From Pseudonocardia endophytica (GTDB lineage: Bacteria; Actinomycetota; Actinomycetes; Mycobacteriales; Pseudonocardiaceae): a DNA stretch of 64,000 nucleotides. Positions within the stretch are counted from its first letter, which is position 1. Each line of letters opens with the position of its first letter. Position numbers and translations under genes: made by a program. The notes under the pieces were generated by a model that saw only the letters and a list, made by a program, of their open reading frames with translations, was not told the DNA's origin and searched no databases. The stretch is taken from positions 310,001 to 374,000 of the forward strand of contig NZ_SMFZ01000001.1 in the NCBI RefSeq assembly GCF_004339565.1, given 5' to 3'. Positions 1 through 26,620 of this stretch are shown piece by piece.

Positions 1-9918
<9,918 letters not shown>

Positions 9919-9938
9919 CGCTCTCTCCGCTTCCGTTC

Positions 9939-19412
<9,474 letters not shown>

Positions 19413-19453
19413 CGCGGTGTCCTCATTCGTTCGCGCGGTGGGGCGGCGAATTC

Positions 19454-22400
19454 TCAGGCGGTTTCGAACTCTTCGTCGATGAGATCGAGCAGCTGGTCGA
19501 CCGGGACCGAGTCGAGGTCGTCGTCGGACCGCTCCGGGTCCCGATCGGGTCCGCGTCGCAGTGCGGCGACGAGCGCGTCGAGACGGTCCGCGACGGCACG
19601 GCGCTCGGGACCGGACGGCGGCAGCGACCGCACGGCGGCCTCGAGCCCGGCCAGCTCGCTCTCGCAGGCCTCCTGCTCGCCCTCGGCGGCGACGAGCTCG
19701 GCGATCCGGCGGGCGGCCAGCTCCGGTGTGGGGAAGTTGAAGACGAGCGTGCTCTGCAGCGCGAGGCCGGTGTCGCGGGCAAGCCGGTCGCACAGCTCGA
19801 CGCCGGCCAGCGAGTCGAACCCGAGTTCCTTGAACACGCTGCGCGCCCCGACGGTGTCCGTGCCGGAGTGGCCGAGCACCGCGGCCGCCCGCTCCCGCAC
19901 GAGGTCGACCAGGTAGCGCTCCCGCTCGGCGGGGGCCATCGCGGCGATCCGCGGCGCGGACACGCTCGGACCCGGCTCGCCGACCGCGGCGACCGTGTCC
20001 ACCGCGGGCGCGGTGGGAACGCCGTCCGGCGGCGGGGTCGGCCAGTACCGCTGGTGCCGGAACGCGTACGTCGGCAGGTCGACGCGCCGGGCGCCGGTAC
20101 CGCGGTAGAACTCCGTCCAGTCGACCGGCACGCCGAGCGCGTGCAGCCGCCCGAGCGCGGCGGCGAACGCCTGCTCCTCCTCGCGGTCCTTGCGCAGCAC
20201 CGGCACCACGTCGGCGGCCGGTCCCCCGGCCAGCGTGTCGCGGACCAGCGCGGACAGCGTGCTGCTCGGGCCGAGCTCGACGAGCACGTCGATCCCGTCG
20301 ATCCTCAGCGCCCGGACGCCGTCGGCGAACCGGACGGGCTCGCGGACGTGCCGCACCCAGTACCCGGGATCGGCCGCCACGGCGCCGCCGAGCCGGCCGG
20401 TCACGTTGGACACCAGCGGCGTCGTCGGGCGGTGGAACGTCAGCCCCTCCACCGTCGTGCGGAAGTCCTGCAGCATCGGGTCCATCCGCGGCGAGTGGAA
20501 CGCGTGCGAGACGGCCAGCCTGCTGGTCCGGCGGCCCTGCTCGGCCAGGTGCGTCGCGACGGCGGCGACGGCGTGCTCGTCGCCCGCGACGACGACGGAC
20601 GCCGGCCCGTTCAGCGCGGCGATCGACACGTCCCCGTCGAGCAGCGGCCAGACCTCGTCCTCGGTCGCCTCGACGGCGACCATCGCGCCGCCGGCGGGCA
20701 GCGCCTCCATCAGCGTGGCGCGCGCGGCGACCAGGCGGACCGCGTCGTCCAGCGACAGCACGCCCGCCACGTGTGCCGCGGTGATCTCGCCGACCGAGTG
20801 GCCGCCGACGGCCGCCGGGCGCAGACCCAGCGACTCGACCAGCCGGTACAGCGCGACACCGACGGCGAACAGCGCGGGCTGGGTCGCGACGGTCCGGTCC
20901 AGCCGGCCGGCGTCGTCGCCCCAGAGCACGTCCCGGACCGGGTGTTCGAGCAGCGGGTCGAGCCGGTCGGTGACGGCGTCCAGCGCGTCGGAGAACACCG
21001 GGAAACGGGCGGCGAGCGCGCGGCCGGCGCCGAGCCGCTGGCTGCCCTGCCCGGAGAACAGCACGGCCGGCCGGCAGGCACGCGCCAGCGCCCTGTACTG
21101 CTCGACGGGGCCGTCGCCGGCGTCCAGCAGGACGGCGCGGTGGCGCATCGGGGTACGGGCCGTGGCCAGCGACCACCCGACGTCGCACGGGTCCGGCCCG
21201 CGCTCGTGCACGTGGGTCGTGAGCCGCTCGATCTGGGCCTCCAGCGCCTGCTCGGTGGAGCCGCTGACGACCCACGGCACGGCCGCGGGCCGGATGTCCC
21301 CCGGCGCGGGGTCGTCGACGGCGGGCGGCTCCTCGACGATCACGTGGGCGTTCGTGCCGCTGATCCCGAACGACGAGATCCCGGCGCGGCGGGGCCGGTC
21401 GGAGCGCGGCCACGGAACGGCGTCCGTCGGGAGCTCGACCTCGCCGAGCGACCAGTCGACCTGGCGGTTCGGGGTGCCGACGTGCCGGGTGCCCGGCAGC
21501 CGGCCGTACCGCATCGACTGGATGATCGTGATCAGGCCGGCCATGCCGGACGCGGCCTGCGTGTGGCCGATCACCGACTTGACCGACCGGAGCCACAGCG
21601 GCCGTCCGGGCGGACGGTCCTGGCTGTACGTCGCGAGCACCGCCTCGGCCTCGACCGGGTCGCCGAGCGCCGTGCCGGTGCCGTGCGCCTCGACGACGTC
21701 GATGTCGGACGGGGTGAGGCCGGCGTCGGAGAGCGCGTTCCAGATCAGCTCCTCCTGGGCGGGACCGCTCGGCGTGGTCAGGCCGTCGGAGGCGCCGTCG
21801 GAGTTCAGGGCGGAGCCCCGGAGCACGGCCAGCACGGTGTCGCCCGCCTTGCGCGCGTCGGACAGCCGCTTGAGCACGACGACGCCGACGCCCTCGGACC
21901 ACGCGGTGCCGTCGGCGTCGTCGGAGAAGACCTTGCAGCGGGCGTCCGGGGCGAGCCCGCCCTGGCGGGAGTGCCCGACGAAACCGGCGGGCGTCGACAT
22001 CACGCAGACGCCGCCGGCGAGCGCGACGCCACACTCGCCCGCGCGCAGCGACCCGGCGGCCAGGTGCATCGCCACCATCGCCGACGACGACGCCGCGTCG
22101 ACGGTCAGGACCGGCCCCTCCAGGCCGAGGACGTGGGCGAGCCGCCCGGACAGCAGGCCCGGGGAGAGCCCGGTCAGCGCGTGTCCGGCCGTGTCGTCCG
22201 GCGAGGCGTGGGTGACCGCGATGTAGTCCGAGCCGCTGGCGCCGACGAACACGCCGGTCCGGGTGCCGCGCAACGACGCCGGGGCGACGCCCGACTGCTC
22301 GACGGCCTCCCACGCCGTCTCCAGCATCAGGCGCTGCTGGGGGTCTGTGGACAGCGCCTCGCGGGGGGACATGCCGAAGAAGTCCGCATCGAACCCGGCG

Positions 22401-22615
22401 GCGTCGACGAACCCGCCGCCGGTGGACTCGACGTGCCCCGGGCCGTCACCGGCGAGCGCGTCGAGGTCCCAGCCGCGGTCGTCCGGGAAGCCGGTCATCG
22501 CCTCCCGGTCGGACAGGAGCAGGTCCCACAGGTCGTCGGCGCCGCGCACGCCTCCGGGGTAGCGACAGGCCATCCCGACGACCACCACGGTCGCGGCGTC
22601 GGCTTCCCACGTCAC
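19454..22615 (-). CDS. nysA: Polyene PKS loading module, KS(Ser)-AT-ACP (NysA-like)
   Basis: This 1053-aa loading protein should supply the two-carbon starter. Approximate domains: KS 9-425, AT 517-850 (GHSVGE Ser607, HAFH, malonyl type), ACP 895-975 (Ser935), acidic C-terminal docking tail to 1053. The KS active site reads DAASSS where extender KSs read DTACSS, so the nucleophilic Cys is Ser176. A Ser-type loading KS is known from NysA and AmphA and fits a starter derived from malonyl-CoA rather than a condensing role. I chose GTG at 22613-22615 because a perfect GGAGGTGAG lies six bases upstream; the frame stays open further up but with non-PKS sequence. Transcription runs left from the divergent promoter. 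Oddity: there is no DH-like segment between AT and ACP, and the protein is about 300 aa shorter than NysA as I recall it (about 1366 aa). Confidence 0.9.
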   Translation of the reverse strand: MTWEADAATVVVVGMACRYPGGVRGADDLWDLLLSDREAMTGFPDDRGWDLDALAGDGPGHVESTGGGFVDAAGFDADFFGMSPREALSTDPQQRLMLETAWEAVEQSGVAPASLRGTRTGVFVGASGSDYIAVTHASPDDTAGHALTGLSPGLLSGRLAHVLGLEGPVLTVDAASSSAMVAMHLAAGSLRAGECGVALAGGVCVMSTPAGFVGHSRQGGLAPDARCKVFSDDADGTAWSEGVGVVVLKRLSDARKAGDTVLAVLRGSALNSDGASDGLTTPSGPAQEELIWNALSDAGLTPSDIDVVEAHGTGTALGDPVEAEAVLATYSQDRPPGRPLWLRSVKSVIGHTQAASGMAGLITIIQSMRYGRLPGTRHVGTPNRQVDWSLGEVELPTDAVPWPRSDRPRRAGISSFGISGTNAHVIVEEPPAVDDPAPGDIRPAAVPWVVSGSTEQALEAQIERLTTHVHERGPDPCDVGWSLATARTPMRHRAVLLDAGDGPVEQYRALARACRPAVLFSGQGSQRLGAGRALAARFPVFSDALDAVTDRLDPLLEHPVRDVLWGDDAGRLDRTVATQPALFAVGVALYRLVESLGLRPAAVGGHSVGEITAAHVAGVLSLDDAVRLVAARATLMEALPAGGAMVAVEATEDEVWPLLDGDVSIAALNGPASVVVAGDEHAVAAVATHLAEQGRRTSRLAVSHAFHSPRMDPMLQDFRTTVEGLTFHRPTTPLVSNVTGRLGGAVAADPGYWVRHVREPVRFADGVRALRIDGIDVLVELGPSSTLSALVRDTLAGGPAADVVPVLRKDREEEQAFAAALGRLHALGVPVDWTEFYRGTGARRVDLPTYAFRHQRYWPTPPPDGVPTAPAVDTVAAVGEPGPSVSAPRIAAMAPAERERYLVDLVRERAAAVLGHSGTDTVGARSVFKELGFDSLAGVELCDRLARDTGLALQSTLVFNFPTPELAARRIAELVAAEGEQEACESELAGLEAAVRSLPPSGPERRAVADRLDALVAALRRGPDRDPERSDDDLDSVPVDQLLDLIDEEFETA

Positions 22616-22621
22616 GCCTCG

Positions 22622-22630
22622 CTCACCTCC
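22622..22630 (-). promoter_or_regulatory. Strong ribosome binding site fixing the loading-module start
   Basis: The minus strand reads GGAGGTGAG, fully complementary to the 16S tail, six bases before GTG at 22613-22615. Candidate starts further upstream lack such a site. Confidence 0.8.
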
Positions 22631-22674
22631 TGGAGAGACTCCGAACACGACCCACCAGTGGTCCGTGCCCGGCG

Positions 22675-22680
22675 ACCGTA
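22675..22680 (-). promoter_or_regulatory. Candidate -10 hexamer for the loading-module operon
   Basis: The minus strand reads TACGGT (TANNNT pattern), 12 bp downstream of the operator at 22693-22708. The operator would then overlap the -35 region, as reported for PimM-type activators. It is a short motif in GC-rich DNA, so weak on its own. Confidence 0.35.
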
Positions 22681-22692
22681 GGGTCGCGGCCG

Positions 22693-22708
22693 CTGTGGTT
22701 TTCCCGAG
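22693..22708. promoter_or_regulatory. PimM/NysRIV-type operator, site 1
   Basis: CTGTGGTTTTCCCGAG matches 14 of 16 positions of the palindromic consensus CTVGGGAWWTCCCBAG, known (from memory) for PAS-LuxR regulators of polyene clusters; the right half-site is perfect. It lies 78 bp upstream of the loading-module start and probably serves the leftward PKS operon. Confidence 0.6.
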
Positions 22709-22734
22709 GAATCCACTCACCGATCCGGCCAGGA

Positions 22735-22750
22735 CTAGGGATTCCCCGGC
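22735..22750. promoter_or_regulatory. PimM/NysRIV-type operator, site 2
   Basis: CTAGGGATTCCCCGGC matches 13 of 16 positions of CTVGGGAWWTCCCBAG, with nine consecutive matches on the left. It lies 62 bp upstream of the glycosyltransferase start, and its centre is 42 bp from that of site 1, about four helical turns. A weak -10-like TCAACT sits at 22764-22769, 13 bp downstream, mirroring the spacing at site 1. Confidence 0.6.
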
Positions 22751-22798
22751 GCCCGCCGTGGGATCAACTACGTGCTCGCTCGGGCCACGTGTCATTTC

Positions 22799-22804
22799 GG
22801 AGGG
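22799..22804 (+). promoter_or_regulatory. Ribosome binding site fixing the glycosyltransferase start
   Basis: GGAGGG lies eight bases before ATG at 22813. It supports that ATG over the in-frame GTG at 22789, which lies upstream of the site. Confidence 0.7.
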
Positions 22805-22812
22805 TGGTGCCC

Positions 22813-24204
22813 ATGGGCACGCACGGACGACCGATCCTGTTCGTCAGCTACGCCGAGGCCGGTCTGCTCAATCCGCTTCTCGTTCTCGCCGGAGAACTGT
22901 CACGCCGGCAGATCCCGGATCTGTATTTCGCGGCCGACGACAAGGCGCGCGACGACGTCGAGGCAGCCGGTTCCGGCAGTCCGGTCGGGTTCATCCCGCT
23001 CGGCGACACCGAGTCGGCGATGTCCGCGGTCACCTGGGACGACGAGACCTACGCCGCGGTGACCCAGCGGGACCGGTTCGCGGCCCACCGCGCGGTGATC
23101 GAGCACTCGTTCGACCCGGAGTCCCGGTTCGCGAAGTACCGGGCGCTGGAGCGGGCCGTCGACGAGCTGCGGCCGGCCCTGATGGTGATCGAGAGCATGT
23201 GCCAGTACGGGTACGAGCTGGCGATCACGAAGGGCATCCCGTTCGTGCTGAGCGTGCCGTTCGTGCCGAGCAACGTCCTGACCTCGCACGTCCCGTTCGC
23301 GAGGTCGTACACGCCGGCCGGCTTCCCGGTGCCGCACTCCGGCCTGCCCGGCGCGATGACGCTCCGCCAGAAGATCACCAACCAGCTGTTCCGGCTCCGC
23401 ACGCTCGCGATGTTCACCCGGCGCGGGACCCGGGAGGTGGTGGCGCGCGACAACCACGTCCGCGAGCAGCTCGGCATCGCGCCCGAGGCCCGGCAGATGA
23501 TGGCCCGGATCGACCACGCGGAGCAGGTGCTCTGCTGGTCGGTGTCCGAGCTGGACTATCCGTTCCCGTTGCCGGACAAGCTCCGCCTGGTCGGCACGAT
23601 GGTGCCGCCGCTGCCCCAGGCACCGGACGACGACGAGCTCGCCCCCTGGCTGTCCGCGCAGAAGTCGGTCGTCTACATGGGATTCGGGACGATCACCCGG
23701 TTGACCCGGCCGCAGGTCGCGTCGCTGGTGGAGGTGGCCCGCAGGCTCGACGCGGAGGGCCACCAGGTGCTGTGGAAGCTGCCCGCGACGCAGCAGGACC
23801 TGCTGCCGCCCGCCGAGGAGCTGCCGGAGAACCTGCGGATCGAGAGCTGGGTGCCGTCGCAGCTCGACGTGCTGGCCCACCCCAACGTCAAGGTGTTCTT
23901 CACCCACGCCGGCGGCAACGGGTACCACGAGGGCCTGTACTTCGGAAAGCCGCTGGTCGTGCGCCCGCTCTGGGTCGACTGCGACGACCAGGCGGTCCGC
24001 GGCCAGGACTTCGGCGTCAGCCTGACCGTCGACCGCCCCGAGACGGTGGACACCGACGACGTCCTGGACAAGATCCTTCGGGTGCTCGACGGGCCGTCGT
24101 TCACCGCGCGGGCCGAGCACTACGCCGGCCTGCTCCGCGACGCCGGCGGGCGCGCGGCCGCCGCCGACCTCCTGCTCGACCTGCCCGCACTGGCAACCGA
24201 CTGA
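22813..24204 (+). CDS. nysDI: Mycosaminyl glycosyltransferase, GT-B family 1 (NysDI/AmphDI-like)
   Basis: This 463-aa cytoplasmic glycosyltransferase is predicted to transfer the aminodeoxysugar mycosamine from GDP to the C19 hydroxyl of the polyene aglycone. The N-terminus (PILFVSYAEAGLLNPLLVLA) is the acceptor-side Rossmann start typical of macrolide GT1 enzymes and closely resembles polyene DI proteins as I remember them. The C-terminal nucleotide-sugar motif HAGGNGYHEGL begins at His365 and is followed by a DCDDQ element. The start is set by GGAGGG eight bases upstream. It is the first gene of a rightward operon; 11 bp separate it from the aminotransferase. The GDP-sugar donor is inferred from family and neighbour, not read from the sequence. 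A second-sugar transferase is the main alternative, less likely given the paired aminotransferase. Confidence 0.87.
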   Translation: MGTHGRPILFVSYAEAGLLNPLLVLAGELSRRQIPDLYFAADDKARDDVEAAGSGSPVGFIPLGDTESAMSAVTWDDETYAAVTQRDRFAAHRAVIEHSFDPESRFAKYRALERAVDELRPALMVIESMCQYGYELAITKGIPFVLSVPFVPSNVLTSHVPFARSYTPAGFPVPHSGLPGAMTLRQKITNQLFRLRTLAMFTRRGTREVVARDNHVREQLGIAPEARQMMARIDHAEQVLCWSVSELDYPFPLPDKLRLVGTMVPPLPQAPDDDELAPWLSAQKSVVYMGFGTITRLTRPQVASLVEVARRLDAEGHQVLWKLPATQQDLLPPAEELPENLRIESWVPSQLDVLAHPNVKVFFTHAGGNGYHEGLYFGKPLVVRPLWVDCDDQAVRGQDFGVSLTVDRPETVDTDDVLDKILRVLDGPSFTARAEHYAGLLRDAGGRAAAADLLLDLPALATD

Positions 24205-24215
24205 CGGAGAACCCG

Positions 24216-25277
24216 ATGTCCTTCACGCACCCGGTATCCAAGCCGTGGCTCGGCGGCAACGAGCTCGAGTACGTCACCGAGGCCGTCTCCGGTGGCTGGA
24301 TCTCCTCGCAGGGCCCGTACGTGCGGCGCTTCGAGGAGGCGTTCGCCGACTACAACGGCGTGCCGCACGGCGTCGCCTGCTCGTCCGGCACGACAGCGCT
24401 GACGCTCGCGCTGCGCGCGCTGGACATCGGCCCCGGCGACGAGGTGATCGTCCCGGAGTTCACGATGATCGCGTCCGCGTGGGCGGTCACCTACACCGGT
24501 GCCACGCCGGTGTTCGTCGACTGCGGCGACGACCTGAACATCGACGTCACGCTGATCGAGGACCGGATCACGCCGCGTACGAAGGCGATCATGCCGGTGC
24601 ACGTCTACGGCCGCCGGTGCGCGATGGAGCCGATCCTGGAGCTCGCCTACGAGTACAACCTGCGGGTCGTCGAGGACTCCGCCGAGGCGCACGGCGTGCG
24701 GCCGACCGGCGACGTCGCCTGCTACTCGCTGTTCGCCAACAAGATCATCACGGCCGGCGAGGGCGGCATCTGCGTGACCCGCGACGCGCACCTGGCCGAG
24801 CAGATGGAGCACCTGCGGGCGATGGCGTTCACCCGCGACCACAGCTTCCTGCACAAGAAGCTCGCCTACAACTTCCGCATGACGAACATGCAGGCCGCCG
24901 TCGCGCTGGCACAGACCGAGCAGCTCGACACGATCCTGGCCACCCGTCGCGACATCGAGAAGCGCTACGACGAGGCACTTCACGACGTCCCCGGCATCAC
25001 GCTGATGCCGCCGCGCGACGTGCTCTGGATGTACGACGTGCGTGCCGAGGGCCGCGACGACCTGCTCGCCCACCTCAGGGAGCACGGCATCGACACCCGC
25101 GTGTTCTTCAAGCCGATGAGCCGCCAGCCCGGCTACCACGACCCCGGCTGGCCGTCGCTGAACGCGTCCCGGCTGAGCGAGGACGGCTTCTACCTGCCGA
25201 CCCACACCGGTCTGACCGAGCAGGACCAGCAGACGATCACCGGCACGATCCGGGAGTACTACGGGGTGGCCGCATGA
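24216..25277 (+). CDS. nysDII: GDP-3-keto-6-deoxyhexose aminotransferase for mycosamine (NysDII/AmphDII-like)
   Basis: This 353-aa PLP-dependent sugar aminotransferase of the DegT/DnrJ/EryC1 family (perosamine-synthase type) is expected to aminate C3 of the GDP-keto-deoxyhexose to give GDP-mycosamine, the donor for the glycosyltransferase just upstream. Seen: an N-terminal PWLGGNELEYV start, the substrate/PLP segment SSGTTALTLAL, the EDSAEAHG motif, and the PLP lysine Lys176 in ANKIITAGEGG. The usual family length is about 350-370 aa. ATG at 24216 follows GGAGA. The stop overlaps the P450 start as ATGA, so the two are probably translationally coupled. The GDP-mannose dehydratase (DIII) and the 3,4-isomerisation step needed before amination are not encoded in this window. 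Confidence 0.88.
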   Translation: MSFTHPVSKPWLGGNELEYVTEAVSGGWISSQGPYVRRFEEAFADYNGVPHGVACSSGTTALTLALRALDIGPGDEVIVPEFTMIASAWAVTYTGATPVFVDCGDDLNIDVTLIEDRITPRTKAIMPVHVYGRRCAMEPILELAYEYNLRVVEDSAEAHGVRPTGDVACYSLFANKIITAGEGGICVTRDAHLAEQMEHLRAMAFTRDHSFLHKKLAYNFRMTNMQAAVALAQTEQLDTILATRRDIEKRYDEALHDVPGITLMPPRDVLWMYDVRAEGRDDLLAHLREHGIDTRVFFKPMSRQPGYHDPGWPSLNASRLSEDGFYLPTHTGLTEQDQQTITGTIREYYGVAA

Positions 25278-26464
25278 CCGCCGAGGCGCAGGCGCCGACC
25301 ACCGGCTGCCCGGTCGCGTTCCCGCTGCGCGAACCCGGGAAGCCGTTCCCGCCACCGGAGTACGGGCAGTGGCGCGACGGCGGCGAGCCGGTCCGTTCCG
25401 AGCTGCCCAGCGGCCCGGTCTGGCTGGTCACCCGCCACGAGGACGTCCGCGCCGTGCTCACCGACAGGCGGATCAGCGCGGACCCGTCGAAGCCGGGGTT
25501 CCCGAAGGCGTCCCGGACCGGCGGCGCGCCGTCGCAGGACGAGATCCCCGGCTGGTTCGTCTCCGCCGACCCGCCGGAGCACGACCGGTTCCGCAAGACG
25601 CTGATCCCCGAGTTCAGCGTCCGCACGATCCGCGAGCTGCGCCCGGAGATCCAGCAGATCGTCGACGAGCGCATCGACACCATGCTCGCCGCGGGCGACT
25701 CGGCCGACCTGGTCGAGGCGTTCGCGCTGCCGGTGCCGTCGCTGGTGATCGCCGGCATGCTCGGCGTGCCGCGGGCCGACCGGGACTTCTTCGAGGCGAA
25801 GACGCGGGTCCTGGTCACGCTCAGCTCGTCGGACTCCGAGCGCGACGCCGCGTCCGCCGCGCTGATGCGCTACCTCGGCCGGCTCATCCGGATCAAGGAG
25901 AAGCGCCCCGGTACGGACCTGATCAGCCGGCTCGTCGCGACCGGCAGGCTGACCCGCCAGGAGCTCGCCGGCGTGTCGATGCTGCTGCTGATCGCCGGGC
26001 ACGAGACGACGGCGAACAACATCGGGCTCGGCATCGTCCAGCTGCTGGAGAACCCGGAGTGGATCGGCGACGAGCGCGTCGTCGAGGAGCTGCTGCGGTT
26101 CTACTCCGTGGCCGACCTGGTGGCGTTCCGGGTGGCGCTCGAGGACCTGGAGATCGGCGGTCGCACGATCAGGGCCGGTGAGGGCATCGTGCCGCTGCTG
26201 GCCGCGGCGAACCACGACGGCACCGCGTTCGACGACGCGTCGCGCTTCTGTCCCGAGCGCTCGGCCCGCTCGCACGTCGCGTTCGGGTACGGCGTGCACC
26301 AGTGCCTGGGCCAGAACCTCGTGCGGCTGGAGATGGAGATCGCCTACACGACGCTGTTCGAGCGGATCCCGGACCTGCGCCTGGCCGTCCCGGCCGACGA
26401 GCTCCCGGTGAAGTACGACGGCGTCCTCATCGGACTGCACGAGCTCCCGGTCACCTGGGCCTGA
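25274..26464 (+). CDS. nysN: Cytochrome P450, CYP105-like (NysN/AmphN/PimG-like)
   Basis: This 396-aa class I bacterial P450 is likely to oxidise the C16 methyl branch of the macrolactone to a carboxyl group. Motifs: I-helix AGHETT (Glu244-Thr245), K-helix ExxR near residue 271 (EELLRF), heme loop FGYGVHQCLG with axial Cys344. The early CPVAFPLREP segment and FVSADPPEHDRFRKTL are typical of CYP105. The start overlaps the aminotransferase stop (ATGA), so it belongs to the sugar operon. The assignment to carboxyl formation rests on the CYP105 look, operon position and the presence of a separate NysL-like enzyme; the substrate site cannot be read from sequence. No ferredoxin gene follows it, unlike NysM in the nystatin locus, so electrons must come from elsewhere. 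The gene ends 19 bp before a strong hairpin. Confidence 0.82.
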   Translation: MTAEAQAPTTGCPVAFPLREPGKPFPPPEYGQWRDGGEPVRSELPSGPVWLVTRHEDVRAVLTDRRISADPSKPGFPKASRTGGAPSQDEIPGWFVSADPPEHDRFRKTLIPEFSVRTIRELRPEIQQIVDERIDTMLAAGDSADLVEAFALPVPSLVIAGMLGVPRADRDFFEAKTRVLVTLSSSDSERDAASAALMRYLGRLIRIKEKRPGTDLISRLVATGRLTRQELAGVSMLLLIAGHETTANNIGLGIVQLLENPEWIGDERVVEELLRFYSVADLVAFRVALEDLEIGGRTIRAGEGIVPLLAAANHDGTAFDDASRFCPERSARSHVAFGYGVHQCLGQNLVRLEMEIAYTTLFERIPDLRLAVPADELPVKYDGVLIGLHELPVTWA

Positions 26465-26620
26465 GCTCCGGACCGGCTGTCCCCACCCCGGCCACGTCCT
26501 GTGGTGGCCGGGGTGGAACCGATGATCCGCGATGCTGGAGCCCGTCGTTCGCCGGATGAACGATCCGCGCCGGAACCGGTGATCATGGCGCGCAGCGGCG
26601 GCGTCGCGGGACCGGGACGC
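26465..26620. other. Convergent intergenic region (156 bp)
   Basis: It holds the 13-bp hairpin and a weaker 5-bp stem CGTTC/GAACG near 26542-26558. No reading frame with ferredoxin cysteines is seen, and it is too short for the 60-70 aa ferredoxin gene found between the P450s in nystatin-type loci plus its signals. Confidence 0.7.
26483..26516. terminator. Perfect 13-bp hairpin between convergent P450 genes
   Basis: Arms 26483-26495 (CCACCCCGGCCAC) and 26504-26516 pair without mismatch around an 8-nt loop. It begins 19 bp past the plus-strand P450 stop and faces the end of the minus-strand P450 104 bp further on. There is no U-tract on either side, as is common in high-GC actinomycetes; it could act for both strands. 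Confidence 0.7.

Larger units (their letters stand above)
22616..22812. promoter_or_regulatory. Divergent intergenic region between PKS loading module and sugar/P450 operon
   Basis: These 197 bp are the largest non-coding stretch in the window and the only divergent one. They must drive the leftward PKS operon (loading module, modules 1-2, module 3 onwards) and the rightward glycosyltransferase, aminotransferase and P450 operon. Contents: two ribosome sites at the ends, two PimM-like operators and a run that is slightly more AT-rich than the flanking genes. No small gene is seen. Confidence 0.8.

Noticed and set aside
22616..22795. Upstream ATG at 22795 for the loading module
   Set aside because: It would add 60 residues without PKS similarity and cover both operators. 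The GTG at 22615 has a perfect ribosome site.
22789..22812. GTG start at 22789 for the glycosyltransferase
   Set aside because: The ribosome site GGAGGG lies downstream of it and is correctly spaced for ATG 22813.
26542..26558. Second small hairpin (CGTTC/GAACG) in the convergent gap
   Set aside because: A five-base stem is not above chance and the strong 13-bp hairpin nearby suffices.
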